This document shows, in pieces, positions 12,331 to 24,946 of a stretch of 51,860 nucleotides of DNA. Both the position numbers and the translations under genes were made by a program. The DNA is from Hirudo medicinalis (taxonomy: Eukaryota > Annelida > Clitellata > Hirudinida > Hirudinidae). The notes beneath the pieces were generated by a model. The model was given only the letters and a program-made list of their open reading frames with translations. It searched no databases and had not been told where the DNA came from. The stretch is from contig MPNW01000055.1 in assembly GCA_011800805.1 (NCBI GenBank), forward strand, positions 274,144 to 326,003, given 5' to 3'. Numbering within the stretch: position 1 is the stretch's first letter; the number at the start of each line of letters is the position of its first letter.

Positions 12331-12495
12331 GGGTTGTGTCCGTGCATATGACGGTAATGGCAACATCCGCAATATGTCTTGTTCGAAACCCAGCCTGCAC
12401 TGCCGTAAGCGCCCTTGGGTAGGAGCGCTGTATAAATGGTTAACAAAAAAGCGTCTCTGACACTATGCATTTGGCGCTACATAAATGAAGTACAT
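12331..12495 (+). mobile_element. tRNA-derived SINE-like element
   Basis: The 5' part resembles a degenerate tRNA head: GGGTTGTG start, a plausible A-box region near 12340-12365, and a near-consensus RNA polymerase III B box GTTCGAAACCC at 12381-12391. It is followed by a body with the motif AAGCGCCCTTGGGTAGGAG then CGCTGTATAAATG, the type of tail seen in many invertebrate SINEs, and by a second TTGGCGCTACATAAATG near 12471-12488. It is not a functional tRNA because no proper anticodon stem can be drawn. Exact ends and target-site duplication were not resolved. Confidence 0.5.
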
Positions 12496-13612
12496 TTACA
12501 TGTACATCCCCATTCTTAGGGAAAAAAGAATAAGTAATTTTATTTCAAAGTACATGATGAAAATTAATTCAGATCAAATTCAGACTGCCTTCAGCTGTAA
12601 ATACCTTGACAGTTGAATGGGAAAATTACAGGCTGTGGTCGAAAGGAAACGTCTCGTTCATTGAGATCTGATATCTGGATTCATGCTGTCATTAACAACC
12701 GTCAATAAGGAAAGGAGATCTTTACCATTCTTTCATTCAGCTATCTAACTGGTCTGGCCCAAGATGAGTGAGTTTGGCTTTTGTGAGCAGGTGTCAATTT
12801 TAAAAGGTTGACCACTGGCAGGTCAGCCCCCTAATTGGGCGGCATCAACTTTCCCGATTAATGCGTGATTTAGTGTCAAATAGAGGACCAGATTATGCAC
12901 TTCTACGTGATATATTCCTTATCCCTATATTGCTTGACCAATCGAGGTCATTATTCCGTAGGCAAAGTTAGTAAATTTCTAAAACTTTTAGATTTCTTAA
13001 ATAATTTAATAAGATGTCCTAATTTCAAGCACTTCATGATTATAAACTTTCGTTTTGCTTGAAAGTTCGAGACGCGATTCAATTCAACAATTAAATTAAA
13101 ACACAATCACATAACTTATTTGTTTACAATTTCCATATCCTCCTTTCTCTCAGGCGTCTGGTCAAGATATGTTCTCCTTATCTAATTGCTGAGGACCATT
13201 TCATAGCAGACACATTCCTGCCAAAGGTAGCGACGACGCGTATAATCGGCCTGTCCACTACAACTGATGATAAGAAGATATTACCACTTATTTCAGATTT
13301 AAAGAACTTCAGTAATTGCAATCAATTACAGATTCAAACTTCGAATCACTTAATAAGTTTTATGGAGCTTTCATAAAGATGAAAACAAATATTTTATTAA
13401 TATTTGTATTATTCCGTAAAATACATAATTCATTTCAAATCATTCATTAAATAGATTCTAATAGATTAATGAACCATTATAATTTCAACCAATTCAATGT
13501 GTTTGAAATTAAGTTGATCACATCTATCACATTATACGCTACCATTCACGCATCCACCCTGATTACAGACGAGCTTTAATCACCTTATTATTTTTTCGAC
13601 CAATTTATTACG
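12496..13612. other. Gene-free stretch
   Basis: No exon, RNA gene or mobile element recognised. The block 12640-12960 is somewhat less AT-rich than its surroundings, without interpretable motifs. Confidence 0.5.
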
Positions 13613-13951
<339 letters not shown>

Positions 13952-13953
<2 letters not shown>

Positions 13954-15227
13954 CATATTTTATTATTAATAACTGACCACATAGAGTTAATGAAGAGATT
14001 ACAATTATCATCTAAGGAGAGCAAAAACTGGCACTTGACGTGCGTACTGTGCTTCTGATCAACTCAAGTTGAACTGACATTCCACTCAAATGGACGATCC
14101 AAGTTTTGATTTATTCACTCCTTTCGCCTTGACTGACCCTGACCTTTATCAAACTGACCTCTCCAGAGGTTTAATAAATTTTAACAAATCAATAAATTCT
14201 TAAAAGCGAATAAGTATCGTCGTTGGAATATAATCGCTTGGGAGTTAAATGATGTCAAATGATAAGTTATGTTAAGTAATGCATCGATCCGGTAAATCTG
14301 ATGGATAGACCAAACGGTAGTCAGATTTATCGATTTTTGCATCCGATGAATTTATGATTTATGCATCGCAACATTTGAGACCGAATAATCGAATATCAAT
14401 GCATTAGAAATGGAGAAGGCAGAATGTCTCTGTCAAGATAACACGTAATGACCCTGAGTGGTTGAACTATAGAAATGTGATCTCTTTACTGACTGTCGAT
14501 GTGTCCGAGCCATGACCAGTGAGCGGTGGAGCTAAGTAGGATCTCAGCAAACAAATGCTTGTCCACATCCGGTTGCGGTCAAGTGGACATCTAATATCAA
14601 TTCCAGGTAGGTTCAGAATTGTTGAAACAACTAGTACATGCTTCTATCAATTCCAGTGAACGGAAATCGATGGGATTAGAAGGAACAAAAGGGGAAAATG
14701 AAGACTGTTTTGTAATCGTTGATGTTCTAATTAACATCCCGCTGTAAACATCCTGGACTGGTCGTCCAGCTTTCAATTAACAAATAAGAAGGACAACAAT
14801 GCAAGAAGTGTTGCATTAAACTTCTAGGAGTTAATTGGGGGTTGTCCAAGTCACCCCGGGACAATGGGTTTCCTTCCCCGTCATTTCTATGTCGTCTGGT
14901 TTTGTTGCTCGTCAATTATTCGAACGCACAACCGTTTGCTGGAAAGCAGTATTTAATTGAAATCTTGATAGCACTAACAGCGCTAGTGACATCGTCATCA
15001 TTGTCATCGTCATCATCTTATTAACATGGCATTATGTTGTCATCTTCAGCGTACTTGTATTTTCCGAAGCGAATAAAAATCGCATTGAAAGTATTCAACG
15101 CAAAATTAGCATAACTGTAGTTAATATATTATAATTACAATTATTAATGTTGTGATTGTTGCAGTGTGCCTCATTAGCATTCACTAATTAAGATTTCCAC
15201 GTCTTGTCGCCAACACATCCGTGGAAT
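13952..15227. other. Gene-free stretch
   Basis: Mixed composition with short blocks near 14840-14930 and 15180-15220 that are less AT-rich. A (CAT)n-like run lies at 14995-15020. No recognisable gene. Confidence 0.5.
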
Positions 15228-15292
15228 CTTATAAATATTCATGAGCCCTGTGTCAACGTGGAAGGTTTTGATTTAGACCAATCAGCGGGAGG
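15228..15292 (-). promoter_or_regulatory. Possible promoter with ATTGG and TATA elements (minus orientation)
   Basis: Read on the minus strand, a CCAAT box in inverted form (ATTGG; plus-strand CCAAT at 15278-15282) lies about 45 bp upstream of a TATA-like ATTTATAA (15229-15236), which is the usual spacing. A start near 15200 transcribed leftward would be predicted, but I find no gene there. Low confidence. Confidence 0.2.
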
Positions 15293-15375
15293 AAAGATAA
15301 TTTATTCGTAAATTATTCTGCCGAGTTATTTCTAGCAGTTATTTCAAGTGATTTCATGTAAACGGGAGTTCATAA

Positions 15376-15600
15376 GCGTTCATCAAGTCAAGCCTCAAGT
15401 TGGAGCTTATCGCTTCCAGTCAACGCTTATCACAGACCATTCATTACCTGGAGATAGGAAGAACACTGAACCGTTATGACTTGGAAACTTTCGAGGAGTT
15501 ACAGCAATTCGCTACTGCCAACGTAAACAACGCCACGCTCTTGAGTTTAAAAGTGAATGGAAATTCGGCCGAAGAAATGTTCGATGAATTTGGCTCGTGA
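15376..15600 (+). other. Unassigned open reading frame, no ATG near its start
   Basis: A 74-codon frame ending at TGA 15598-15600, open from just after a stop at 15373. The translation is amphipathic, with a segment L-E-T-F-E-E-L-Q-Q-F-A and a C-terminal F-D-E-F-G-S. Composition looks more protein-like than its surroundings, but there is no ATG start and no match to a family I know. It could be a terminal exon or chance. Confidence 0.2.
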
Positions 15601-17155
15601 TTATCAGTTAGGAGGTTCGCTCGACATCCGCCGTGAAAATTAATAATTCATTAATGAATTAATCATTCATCTAAGCGCTTCCTCGTTCCTATCAGAATTC
15701 CTGAGCTCTTAAAAAATCTCGTTCGTCCGTAAAATTATTTGAATCTGAGCTATAAGCGCCATCAGCTGAATCGATAACCTCTGAAATTTATGATGGCGTG
15801 AAGTGCCGTACGTCTGCAAGAGAGCCGCGTAAAGCATGATACTGCATTCCGTGGAAAACGATTGTTGCACTTTCCAGTTAATTGTCGACGTGAGATTAGA
15901 ATGGAATGTCAATGGAACTCCTTATCGAGTTCACAACCGATTGTTTTCGTCGTTAGGATACGAGAAGTTGCCAACTCGGTTATTAACTTAAGAACCCGGT
16001 CGGAAGTGAATTGAAAAGCCCGAGGTAACCTTCGCACGAAGATTCGCGTTTCCCACCACTCGATAAATTCACAAGTGGGAAAATATGCTACTCCAGGAAG
16101 CGATGAACATCGGGTTAATGACTCCTCCCATGACTTCCATGCTCCAATCCATCGACCAATCATCATAGATCAAGTGCTCAACCAAGCACTTGTGTCTCCG
16201 TCTATCGTTATCATGTCTGTCGAACATCGCCTGTGATGCATTCATTAATGCAACAACATTGTTGTTGATTGCAGTTAGTGCTGCCATTCCTTCAACAAGA
16301 TCTTTAGAGAATCACCAAATTCATCGAATTGTGTCCTGAACTCCTGCTCGTTCACGAATAAATATTAGAAAATATTGCTCGAATGCACCCAGTTAACGAA
16401 AGTTATCTGAGAGGGAAACTGATATACATAAAGACAACATTAAAACCACATAGAAATAAACGTAGAATCATTTTTAGAATCGATTAAGGTGTCGAGTGAA
16501 GCTGCACTAACAACGAAATTTCTTTTCAGCAAAGCTCTTGAGATAAAAACACTGTTTGTTCACTGACTGGACTATCTTCGCATTTCTTATTCTTATATGC
16601 GTCCAACTGCTTGGGCACCGATGACAAATGTCACAGCAACTTCTTGAAAGATGATTGGATAATAATAGGATAGCAATGGGATAATAATTGGATGGTGAGC
16701 AAATAAAACAACCAATCAATTACAAAATCAACTTAAATAATTAGCTACCAGTCGCTAATTATGAATCTCCTCATTACGAGAGCCTCCATTGTTGGAAGAT
16801 TGAATCACACTGAGATATTATTGTCAACCGATTCAAATGCAAGAATGGTCGATGAGAATTGTAACATTTCCCTCGCAGGTAGGCGTCATTTTCGATGACA
16901 TGGTGACATTGTGTTGGACCACCTCCAGAATTGAAACAATTTGAAAATAAATTGAAGCTGTCGAAATGGCACCAAAATTTTTAGTCATGCAACGGACTTT
17001 AATCAAGTAAATAAATAAATGACACCAAAAACTCATCCAATAGCAGGGATCGACCGGGGACCCCGGCAAATTTTAGCAGAATTAATTAAATTACTGGGCT
17101 AAGTTGTTTAAGAAATTTGAATCATTTTTTTTATAACACAAGCGATTTCTTCCAC
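15601..17155. other. Gene-free stretch with an 18-bp palindrome
   Basis: Contains the perfect palindrome TAATTCATTAATGAATTA at 15644-15661. Minus-strand open frames around 16069-16290 and 15909-16166 have no recognisable domains. No RNA gene recognised. Confidence 0.45.
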
Positions 17156-17398
17156 ATCATACTTCCAAGTTATCATAACATTGTTCGTTTGGGGGAAAGT
17201 CATCGGGTACGTGCAGCAGAGATATTGAACGACATTGCTATTAACTTATACTTAAGAAACAGTAATGTTTTCAAGTNATCATACTTCCAAGTTATCATAA
17301 CATTGTTCGTTTGGGGGAAAGTCATCGGGTACGTGCAGCAGAGATATTGAACGACATTGCTATTAACTTATACTTAAGAAACAGTAATGTTTTCAAGT
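17156..17398 (+). repeat. Perfect 121-bp direct duplication separated by one N
   Basis: Positions 17156-17276 and 17278-17398 are identical and are separated only by the ambiguous base at 17277. This is the pattern left when an assembler abuts two contig ends that should have been merged. It is more likely an assembly artefact than a biological tandem repeat. Confidence 0.93.
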
Positions 17399-17494
17399 AT
17401 TTTGGCAAAAGTCCCTCCGAATGCATTTTGCCACTGCAAATTCCCATTCACTTTCACTTGAGCTAGGAAGTGCTTAAATACATTCTTGCCAATT

Positions 17495-17880
17495 TTGCCA
17501 ATCCACTATCGCATCACCTTCAAAATTGAAATCATTACATATCGAACTCTCGCGACATGCAATCCATCCTACCTCAATCACCTCATTAACCGCTGCCATA
17601 TACCTGATGGCCTACGTTCATTCACTTACACCAACCAGTCCAAACCAGTCCAGTTCAAAGGTCATTCCTCCTAACAGAGGCCTCTCATATGCTTTCCCTG
17701 CTTTCCCTCGTAAGGGCTCAACCATCCCTGGAGCTCTTCTATGCAATTTTTTTTCAAATAAGATTCTATTTCTGCCTTCCCAGAAATTCGTATGGGTGGA
17801 AGACTCAAAAAATTCTTGAGTCAGAAGTCTCATCCGGGAGGCTTCGTGAGGAGAATATTCGTGCAAACTTCTGAAAGAGA
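17495..17880 (+). mobile_element. LINE reverse-transcriptase C-terminal relic
   Basis: The sequence resembles the 3' end of a non-LTR retrotransposon ORF2: R-I-T-F-K-I-E followed by an L-x-T-C-N-P-S-Y-L segment, then after frame changes a P-S-L-E-L-F block. It is clearly related to the fragment at 33618-33935 (shared stretches such as CGAACTCTCGCGACATGCAA against CAAACTCTCGAGACATCCAA). Frameshifts and stops show it is dead. The clade (CR1/Rex1-like) is tentative. Confidence 0.6.
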
Positions 17881-18152
17881 AGTTAGATGTGGATGTCCAC
17901 GTGAGGAGAGACTGTAATTACTTCGAGTCGAGAGTAGCCAGCTGAAGTTTGAAATGAGAAAGTGCGTAGATTCCAAGTTGATCGATGCAGGTTACATCAA
18001 AAGCAAAAAATTAAATCTAATTCATTATATTTCGAAAAGTTATGGGCGACAGTTGCGCCCTCTCTCCACCAAAATAACGTCCCCGTCTACCTTCCAGAAG
18101 TGAAAGAAATGAAAGAAAATAATTGTGAGGCTCGAAATGTTAGAAGTACAGC

Positions 18153-18154
<2 letters not shown>

Positions 18155-18195
<41 letters not shown>
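18155..18195 (+). repeat. (ATTT)n tetranucleotide microsatellite
   Basis: About ten copies of ATTT in pure tandem array. Confidence 0.95.
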
Positions 18196-18293
18196 GTATC
18201 ATTCATTACTAAATTTGCATGTTCGCATTATAAACAGTTTTAAGGAGTTGAACAAAAGCAAAGTATGACGTTGTTAATAAGTGGAGAGGTTCC

Positions 18294-18386
18294 TTTCTAT
18301 TATAATATATAGGTATTTCTATTATAACATATAGGTATTTCTATTATAATATATAGGTATTTCTATTATAATATATAGGTATTTCT
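18294..18386 (+). repeat. 22-bp tandem repeat, 4.2 copies
   Basis: Unit TTTCTATTATAATATATAGG plus TA, at 18294-18315, 18316-18337, 18338-18359 and 18360-18381, with a 5-bp partial fifth copy. Only one substitution (AATAT to AACAT, second copy) distinguishes the units, so the array is young. Confidence 0.95.
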
Positions 18387-18659
18387 CCGGTTCCGGCCAA
18401 AATTCGACCTCCGGTTGATCACTATCCAGGAGTCACTAAGGACAATCTGACATCAACATGGAAGTATGACTTGGTACAGGTTGGCTGCAACCTTCAACCC
18501 TGTATTACCACCATCATCACGGATTCATTAGCATTAAGAATGTGAACATTAAGTGATCACCATAGCGACCGTTGTTAACAAAATGCCCCCATTGTCGATT
18601 GTAACCTGTGCATAAAATTGAGTGGTTATTGGTCTGAGAAAGTTGCGGGTGAACTGCTT

Positions 18660-19711
18660 CTTTAGTGCTACGATGATGGTGATGATGACAACGACTTCGA
18701 CAATGAAGATGATGATGATGACGGAGGCGATGCTGCTGATGATGGTGATGGTGATGATGAAGTCAGCCTCTACTGTGACGTTCATATTTTAAATCCGTTC
18801 ATAATTTGTTAAAATTTTGAAAATCCATCTTTATTCAAATATCATTTAGATAGCACGAAGGCAGATACAAAAGGTGGACAGCAAAAATTGCTGCACATAT
18901 TGGAGACGAATCGAACTCCTTCCAGTGGTTGTTGATGTTTCGCCATGACACTCACGTGAGGGTGCTGCCCGCCCCTGGCGAGGGGCACAAATGACGACCC
19001 TCTGTTTATAAAACACGTCGTCAGTGATGCACGCGAAACAGTGCACCTTAGCTTTTGCCACATCAATCAATCGGGTTTATTTAACTTTATCGTCGCCGTA
19101 ATCACTGCGCCATCATCATCATCACCATCATTGCCATCGTCATCATCATCATTATCGTCATCATCGTCGTCATCATCATCATTATCGTCATCATCGTCAT
19201 CACAGTTTTTAGTGTCTAATTACCTTGCTATGTTTTTACTTGTAGAATGCCCGCAATTAACAGGTGTTGTAAGGTGCCCCGGACAGATTAATAACATTAT
19301 ATTGACATTATAAAAATATTATTAAACATAATAGCAATAATTCATTTAAATTTGTTTTATTTAGAAAAATAAGATTAATAAAAATATTGCAAAAATGTCA
19401 ACATTATTGTTATTATTGTATTAATAAAGGTAATTATAATAATAATATTATTATTATTATGGTATTAATTAATAGGTAATTATGTTATAAAATTGATTAA
19501 TAATTGCGTCATTACCAGTGCATTAAGTAACAATTGTACTATCAATGACGGGATATTATTAGCATTACTAATAATTATTCAGTTATTTACTGGATGATGA
19601 TGATGATGATGATGATGACGACGACTACGATTCGATGATGATGATGGTGATGATGATGATGATGATGATGATGACAACTAATCTATTATTCTCATTATCA
19701 TCATCATCATC
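18660..19711. repeat. Cluster of (GAT)n / (CAT)n imperfect trinucleotide tracts
   Basis: Three separate tracts: 18668-18762 (GAT-rich), 19111-19201 (CAT-rich, containing a higher-order duplicate of about 30 bp) and 19593-19674 (GAT-rich) followed by a short CAT tract at 19692-19711. Open frames across them encode Ser, Asp or Met runs and are not genes. Between them, 18880-19060 is markedly GC-richer than the neighbourhood and unexplained. Confidence 0.85.
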
Positions 19712-21485
19712 ACCTTTTAAAATCTTTTTATAAAAATGTTGAAATATCTAGAAATACCGAAGCCAATTTGGCAACATTTGCCTGTCACAGGAAATATTAG
19801 TTTGAGATCATCTATTAATAATAAGTTACATTTGTAACTGCATTTGTTGAATGAATTATTTTTAAGATAACATTTTCTCACCTTTGACTTAACATTCTTA
19901 TGTATCCAATAATCATGGAAAAGCACTTGAAACCGATTCAACTCCGAAAGGACTTGATGGGTGTTGAACCACCAGCCTATCGTTAACTATTTTCCTCAAT
20001 CCCATGTTAGCAGGGCAGCACGTGTTGAAACAACAGGAGGATGTTTGAACACGATGTTCTATTTTCATTACCACCACGGTGTTATGGAGAAATGAAAACG
20101 TGTCACGGTTTAACACCGAGCACGGATTTCTAACACGCGTGTCAACGTAAAACACGGCCAACTCAATCATCCTCGGCAAGAATAACAAGAACAATTAGTA
20201 CCTCGATGACAATATGCAAGCGAATGTTCATTTGTAAATGTTTGCTTCAACAGAGTAACAATGTCGGCCCCTCCTCATAACAACACATGCCCCTCGTAAA
20301 GAAATGTAAATTTACAACCTCACACTGTAAATGGACATGCGTCGGCGATGCGTAATCTTGTAATGACCGACAGGTTTACGCGGTAAGATGTCGACCGGCG
20401 GAGTGTTTAGCCGCTTTAGCAGCACGAAGCGCATTAAACCCTCAAAAATGAAAGCTTCTGGCCATTTCTTAGGTTGACAGTTTCAAGCAAAAACTGTCAC
20501 CCTTGGGGAGTTGTTTACAGAGGAGTGGGAAGTCGTGGAATTGCAATCAAATTGAAACTCCGGCCCAAGCGGGGGGCATCGGTTGGACATCAACCGGTGG
20601 CGTCATCCCAGCACGACAATTATCTCAAATTTCTTAATTAAATACGCCTATTAGACGCTCATTAAATGTCATCCTCCCATGCATTAAAAATCGTTAATGA
20701 AATTGATTTAAAGAAATAATTTAAACCTCCTTATAAAACAATTTATTATTGTTCGATCACAATTTAACAACTTATTCTCACGCCCATAAACAAGCACTTA
20801 TGTAATAATTATAATTACAGATTACTCAAAAGAATATTAAAATTGGTTTTAAATGATAAATCTTGTAAAATTGACAGATTGTCGGATTGATTTGTTTATC
20901 TAATAAAAACACCGAGCAGATAGTTTGATTGTGCAATTGGGACCAGGTAATTCTTTCACGCGATACATTACAGGTATGACATCAATCGCACCCTTCGACG
21001 ACCAATGGGATGAGTGCATTTTCGACCACGCCCTTCAATCAAATATTGGCTCCTCCTACTGGCATGATGGATGGAAAGATCGGAGTGACGTTCCTTCGCA
21101 ACAAATCAACAGCGATTTGTAATCATCGTCGTTGAAACAACAACATAAGTTTGTTGCACTGACCTATTTAAACGTTCTCTTGCCAGCCATCATTGGAACG
21201 AATTTCTTTCTCGAGGTGTTGTTAGCTCTTGTTGGTTGTTGTCCGTCCTGTGAAGGAGAGTTGTTGTTGTCTTCAGACGTAAGTGGAAACAATTTTGCTA
21301 ATCGCCATCGGACTGATTGCGTAATGAGGACACACGGATGGTCGTGATTGTAATAGTTGTTTAGACGCGATTTCGTTCATCCCGTGACACCAGAGAGAGT
21401 GTGGATGTGACGCAACAAATTGTTATTGTTTTCCCACGGAACTTCATCTGCATTACTAACCCACTAACCGGCGGCAATCCTGTCC
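19712..21485 (+). promoter_or_regulatory. Upstream region of TBX20, candidate regulatory DNA
   Basis: No gene found. The blocks 20340-20620 and 20925-21120 are less AT-rich than their surroundings and contain no long open frame with splice context, as would suit enhancers of the downstream developmental regulator. This is inference from position and composition only. Confidence 0.3.
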
Positions 21486-21493
21486 TTTATAAA
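21486..21493 (+). promoter_or_regulatory. TATA-like box of TBX20
   Basis: TTTATAAA lies 200 bp upstream of the TBX20 start codon, which would place transcription initiation near 21515-21520. Position-based inference; no initiator was verified. Confidence 0.35.
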
Positions 21494-21692
21494 GCAACGA
21501 GGTATCTCATATTCGGCCATGGTTTATTCTTCAACAAGACTCGTAGGGATGCCTTCCAATCGATACTTTAGAAGTCCGTCTGATCTGGTAACTATTTATA
21601 ATTAGTAATTAACATACATTACTAACACTTACAACTTGCGGTTGATTTTTTTAATTGCCAAATATTCCGAAAAGTTTTTAATTGGTTGAAAC

Positions 21693-24600
21693 ATGGATTG
21701 CCAGCCATCGGAAGGTGAAATGGCAAATGGGAATAGCAGGTTGTCATCCAGTCCTTCGTCGATCAAAAGTGAACTCGATTCAGAAAAACTTTCGGGAAGA
21801 TCCGATGCACGGGAGAACGAACACTCAGATGGTTTTCCTCTGCTTCCTCAGGATTCTTCCACTCCGTTTTCCAATAGAGGAAGTCCAGTCACATCGGCCC
21901 AAAGAAATTGCCGCAGAAAGTTGATCATGTCTGATGGACCTTCAGAACTATCGACAGTGTGTTCATCTCCTGAAGCTGCCGAAAGATGCTCTTCAAATGA
22001 AGCTTTTAGTCCAGCAGCTACGTCAGATCTCCAGAAAAACTGTACCCTTTTCGGCCAGGAGAAAAACCAGAAGTTCTCTCAGAGAGCATTGGCCTTCTCC
22101 ATAGATGCTATCCTAGGCAAAGTCATCGTTGAATCTACAGACGGAAAAGGCAAGAGGAAAGCCGAAGACGTTTTCCAGGAGGAAGAAAAGATGTTTAATA
22201 AGAAAAAGTTTTGCAGTCGGAGTGAAACTGATTCCTCTCGAAGTGATCGTGCTTCGGTGGAAGAGGTTGGTTCAGGTGAGTGCTCTGAGAATTGAAGATT
22301 TGATCAAGAATTGATCAACTCGATTATGATAGTGATGGCATTGTGTTTGTTACATATTTCATAAGTTTTAGATAATATGATTAAACAATTTATGAATTAA
22401 ATTATTAATAATTCCCCACAAAAATCGAAGTTTTGTCAATTTTTATGATTATTTTTTATAAGTATTGTAAAATTATCTAACTTAACTTATTTTTAGTTTT
22501 ATTCAATCAATCAATTATGATTAGTTTTAATCGCTTTGTAATGACAACCTACTTATCACAATGCGATCAATTCACGCCCCGAGAGGCACCCACTTGTCAA
22601 TTGGAAATGTTTTGTGGATCAACTACTGTCGATCCACAAATTACCACTCTGACGAGAAGGTGTCGGTGCGAATCTTTTGTTAAAAATTTAATTCGCATCC
22701 GATGCAAGATTAATAATGCGATTATCCACTCAATACTGAGAATGCAAATCATTCTTCACCACTTAATCAGTGCAGTTTGTACAATGGTCGTTATCCAATA
22801 TCTTAATTAGAAACAACATTCGAGGAAAATGCCAGTGACATCAGCTTTACAGCGTCAACCGAAGGATGCTCCAAGAAGGATATCCGCTGCCGACTGGAGA
22901 CAAAAGATTTGTGGGAACAATTCCACAAACTCGGTACTGAGATGATCATTACGAAATCAGGAAGGTAAAATGAGTATTTCAATCCACTGAATCATGAAGT
23001 TCATATGGTGTCGCGTAAGTCACATTAATGTCAATAACATTTGCTTACAGGAGAATGTTTCCAGCCTTAAGGGTCAGTTTCATTGGTTTGGACCCTCAGG
23101 CCAAATACATTGCGACTATGGATGCAGTACTCGTGGACAACAAAAGGTATAGGTACGCATATCACAGGTCGGCATGGTTGGTGGCGGGAAAAGCCGATCC
23201 TCCTCTTCCAAGCAGGACTTACGTCCATCCAGATACTCCTCTTTCTGGCGAACAACTTTTGAAGCAGGCGTTATCATTTGATAAAGTGAAGTTGACTAAC
23301 AATGCCCTGGACAAAAATGAACACGTTAGTATGAATATATTTTAGTTCTCGTTTATTAAGAATTAGTCGGATATAGCAATATTGAAGTCAGATTAAATAA
23401 ATTTGCAAAACAGTTAACAAATAAATAATAATTAACCGATGATAAATATCTACTTATACGATTGTTAACAGATTATTCTGAACTCCATGCATAAATACCA
23501 GCCACGTGTAAAACTCGTCAGATGTGCAGACTCTGAAAACCCCGAACAAGTGACCACATTTGTCTTTAAAGAAACCGATTTCATTGCTGTGACTGCCTAT
23601 CAAAACCAGCTGGTGAGTTCTTGTGTGACCCAAGACTTGCCTATTAATTAATTTACTTAATTAAATTTATTAATAATTTAATTTACTTAATGACGTACTC
23701 ACAATATAAAAATTCGTTTCCCTCAAAACTGATTTTAAATCACTCTCGACAATTGTTAAATTACTTTTCTTTTCTCTGCTTTATAAATACTGCTTTAATC
23801 CAAAGGAGAGTTCTTTTTGCGACTTGCTCACATTGGTTTTGATATTGATAAAGGTGCCTCTGTAATCCTGCTTGATTTTTCTATGCACTTAAAAAGATGT
23901 GCTTAAATAAATAATAATTATTACTATTTAATAATAATTATTCAACTAATTAATACGTATAGTTTGGTCGAAAATCTATGGTTAAAAGCCGCTGAAGGCA
24001 TTATGGAACACGACACAATTTCGATTTCAATACAATGACGGGCAGACAGCATTTCAAAATATTTTGAAAAGTATCCTAAACATTTATTAACTCTTCAGTT
24101 AATTTATTATTCGATTAATATTAAATTAATTACTTGTGTTTGTTATTCAGATAACCAAGCTAAAGATCGACAGTAATCCATTCGCTAAAGGATTCAGAGA
24201 CTCCTCGAGACTCAACGACGATAGGTAAATAAATTTGGAATATCATTGTAAATAAAACAAATAATTCAATAATCCCTCCATGAAATTCTTCCTTCCGTCG
24301 AACAGGGAACAATTTTCAATGCACCAAGCACCTACCCACCAACAAGCGATGTTCAACATGTTCCAATTACCAGGAATTACCATGTCACAACAAACGGTTG
24401 ACAAGCAGACTTTGCAAATGTGGAAGAGAAATGGTCGTGGGACTTATGACAACGATCATTCCCTCCAAGAATCCGAAACGGAACATTTCAGAAACATAAG
24501 TAAGTTGTCCTCGTACTCTAAAATGGAAATTAAGACGATATTTATTTATTTACATGGAATGTAAAAATGAGTATCACACCGTTTCAGCGTTACCAAAAGA

Positions 24601-24946
24601 TTCCTCTGCTGATATTTTGTCCTTGTCTTCCATGTCTCAACCACCTTCCCCTCCACTTAATGAATCCATATCGAAGGATCTCCAACTTTCACCAAACATC
24701 CTTCCAGACTTCAATAGGAACTTCTTGTTACCCAACAACTACCCAATGTTTGCAGTTTTGTACAACAACTGGTTAAAAATGAATCAACGTCAGGACTTGG
24801 CATTCAATCCTCACAGAGAAAATATTTCCCCTCAGCATCTGGGGTTCCACAAAAACGCACCTCAACTCATTCATCCCTTTCCGTTCCATATTTATGCAAA
24901 CAGCTCCAATGGACGCTATCTTCAAAACGAAAAGCGCCAAAAGTGA
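21693..24946 (+). CDS. TBX20: TBX20-type T-box transcription factor, complete
   Basis: Seven exons (21693-22275, 22811-22964, 23051-23324, 23472-23612, 24151-24224, 24306-24499, 24588-24946) join in phase to 592 residues. Residues 135-142 are an eh1 Groucho/TLE-binding motif F-S-I-D-A-I-L-G, as known in Tbx20 proteins, followed by Lys-rich NLS-like stretches. The T-box spans about 222-408: [61 protein letters not shown], and [16 protein letters not shown]. The D-S-S-R-L ending separates Tbx20 from Tbx15/18/22. The factor binds T-box half-sites; in other animals it acts in heart and neural patterning. The N- and C-terminal regions are longer than in vertebrates (human about 447 aa). The start is the first in-frame ATG after the TATA-like box. 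Confidence 0.94.

Noticed and set aside
12331..12400. Functional tRNA gene
   Set aside because: Only the B box is convincing; acceptor and anticodon stems cannot be drawn, so a SINE head is the better reading.
19041..19313. Ser-rich frame
   Set aside because: Produced by the (CAT/CGT)n microsatellite, no start or splice context.
22517..22810. 97-codon frame ending at the TBX20 exon 2 acceptor
   Set aside because: Lies wholly within TBX20 intron 1, is AT-biased and joins neither exon in phase.
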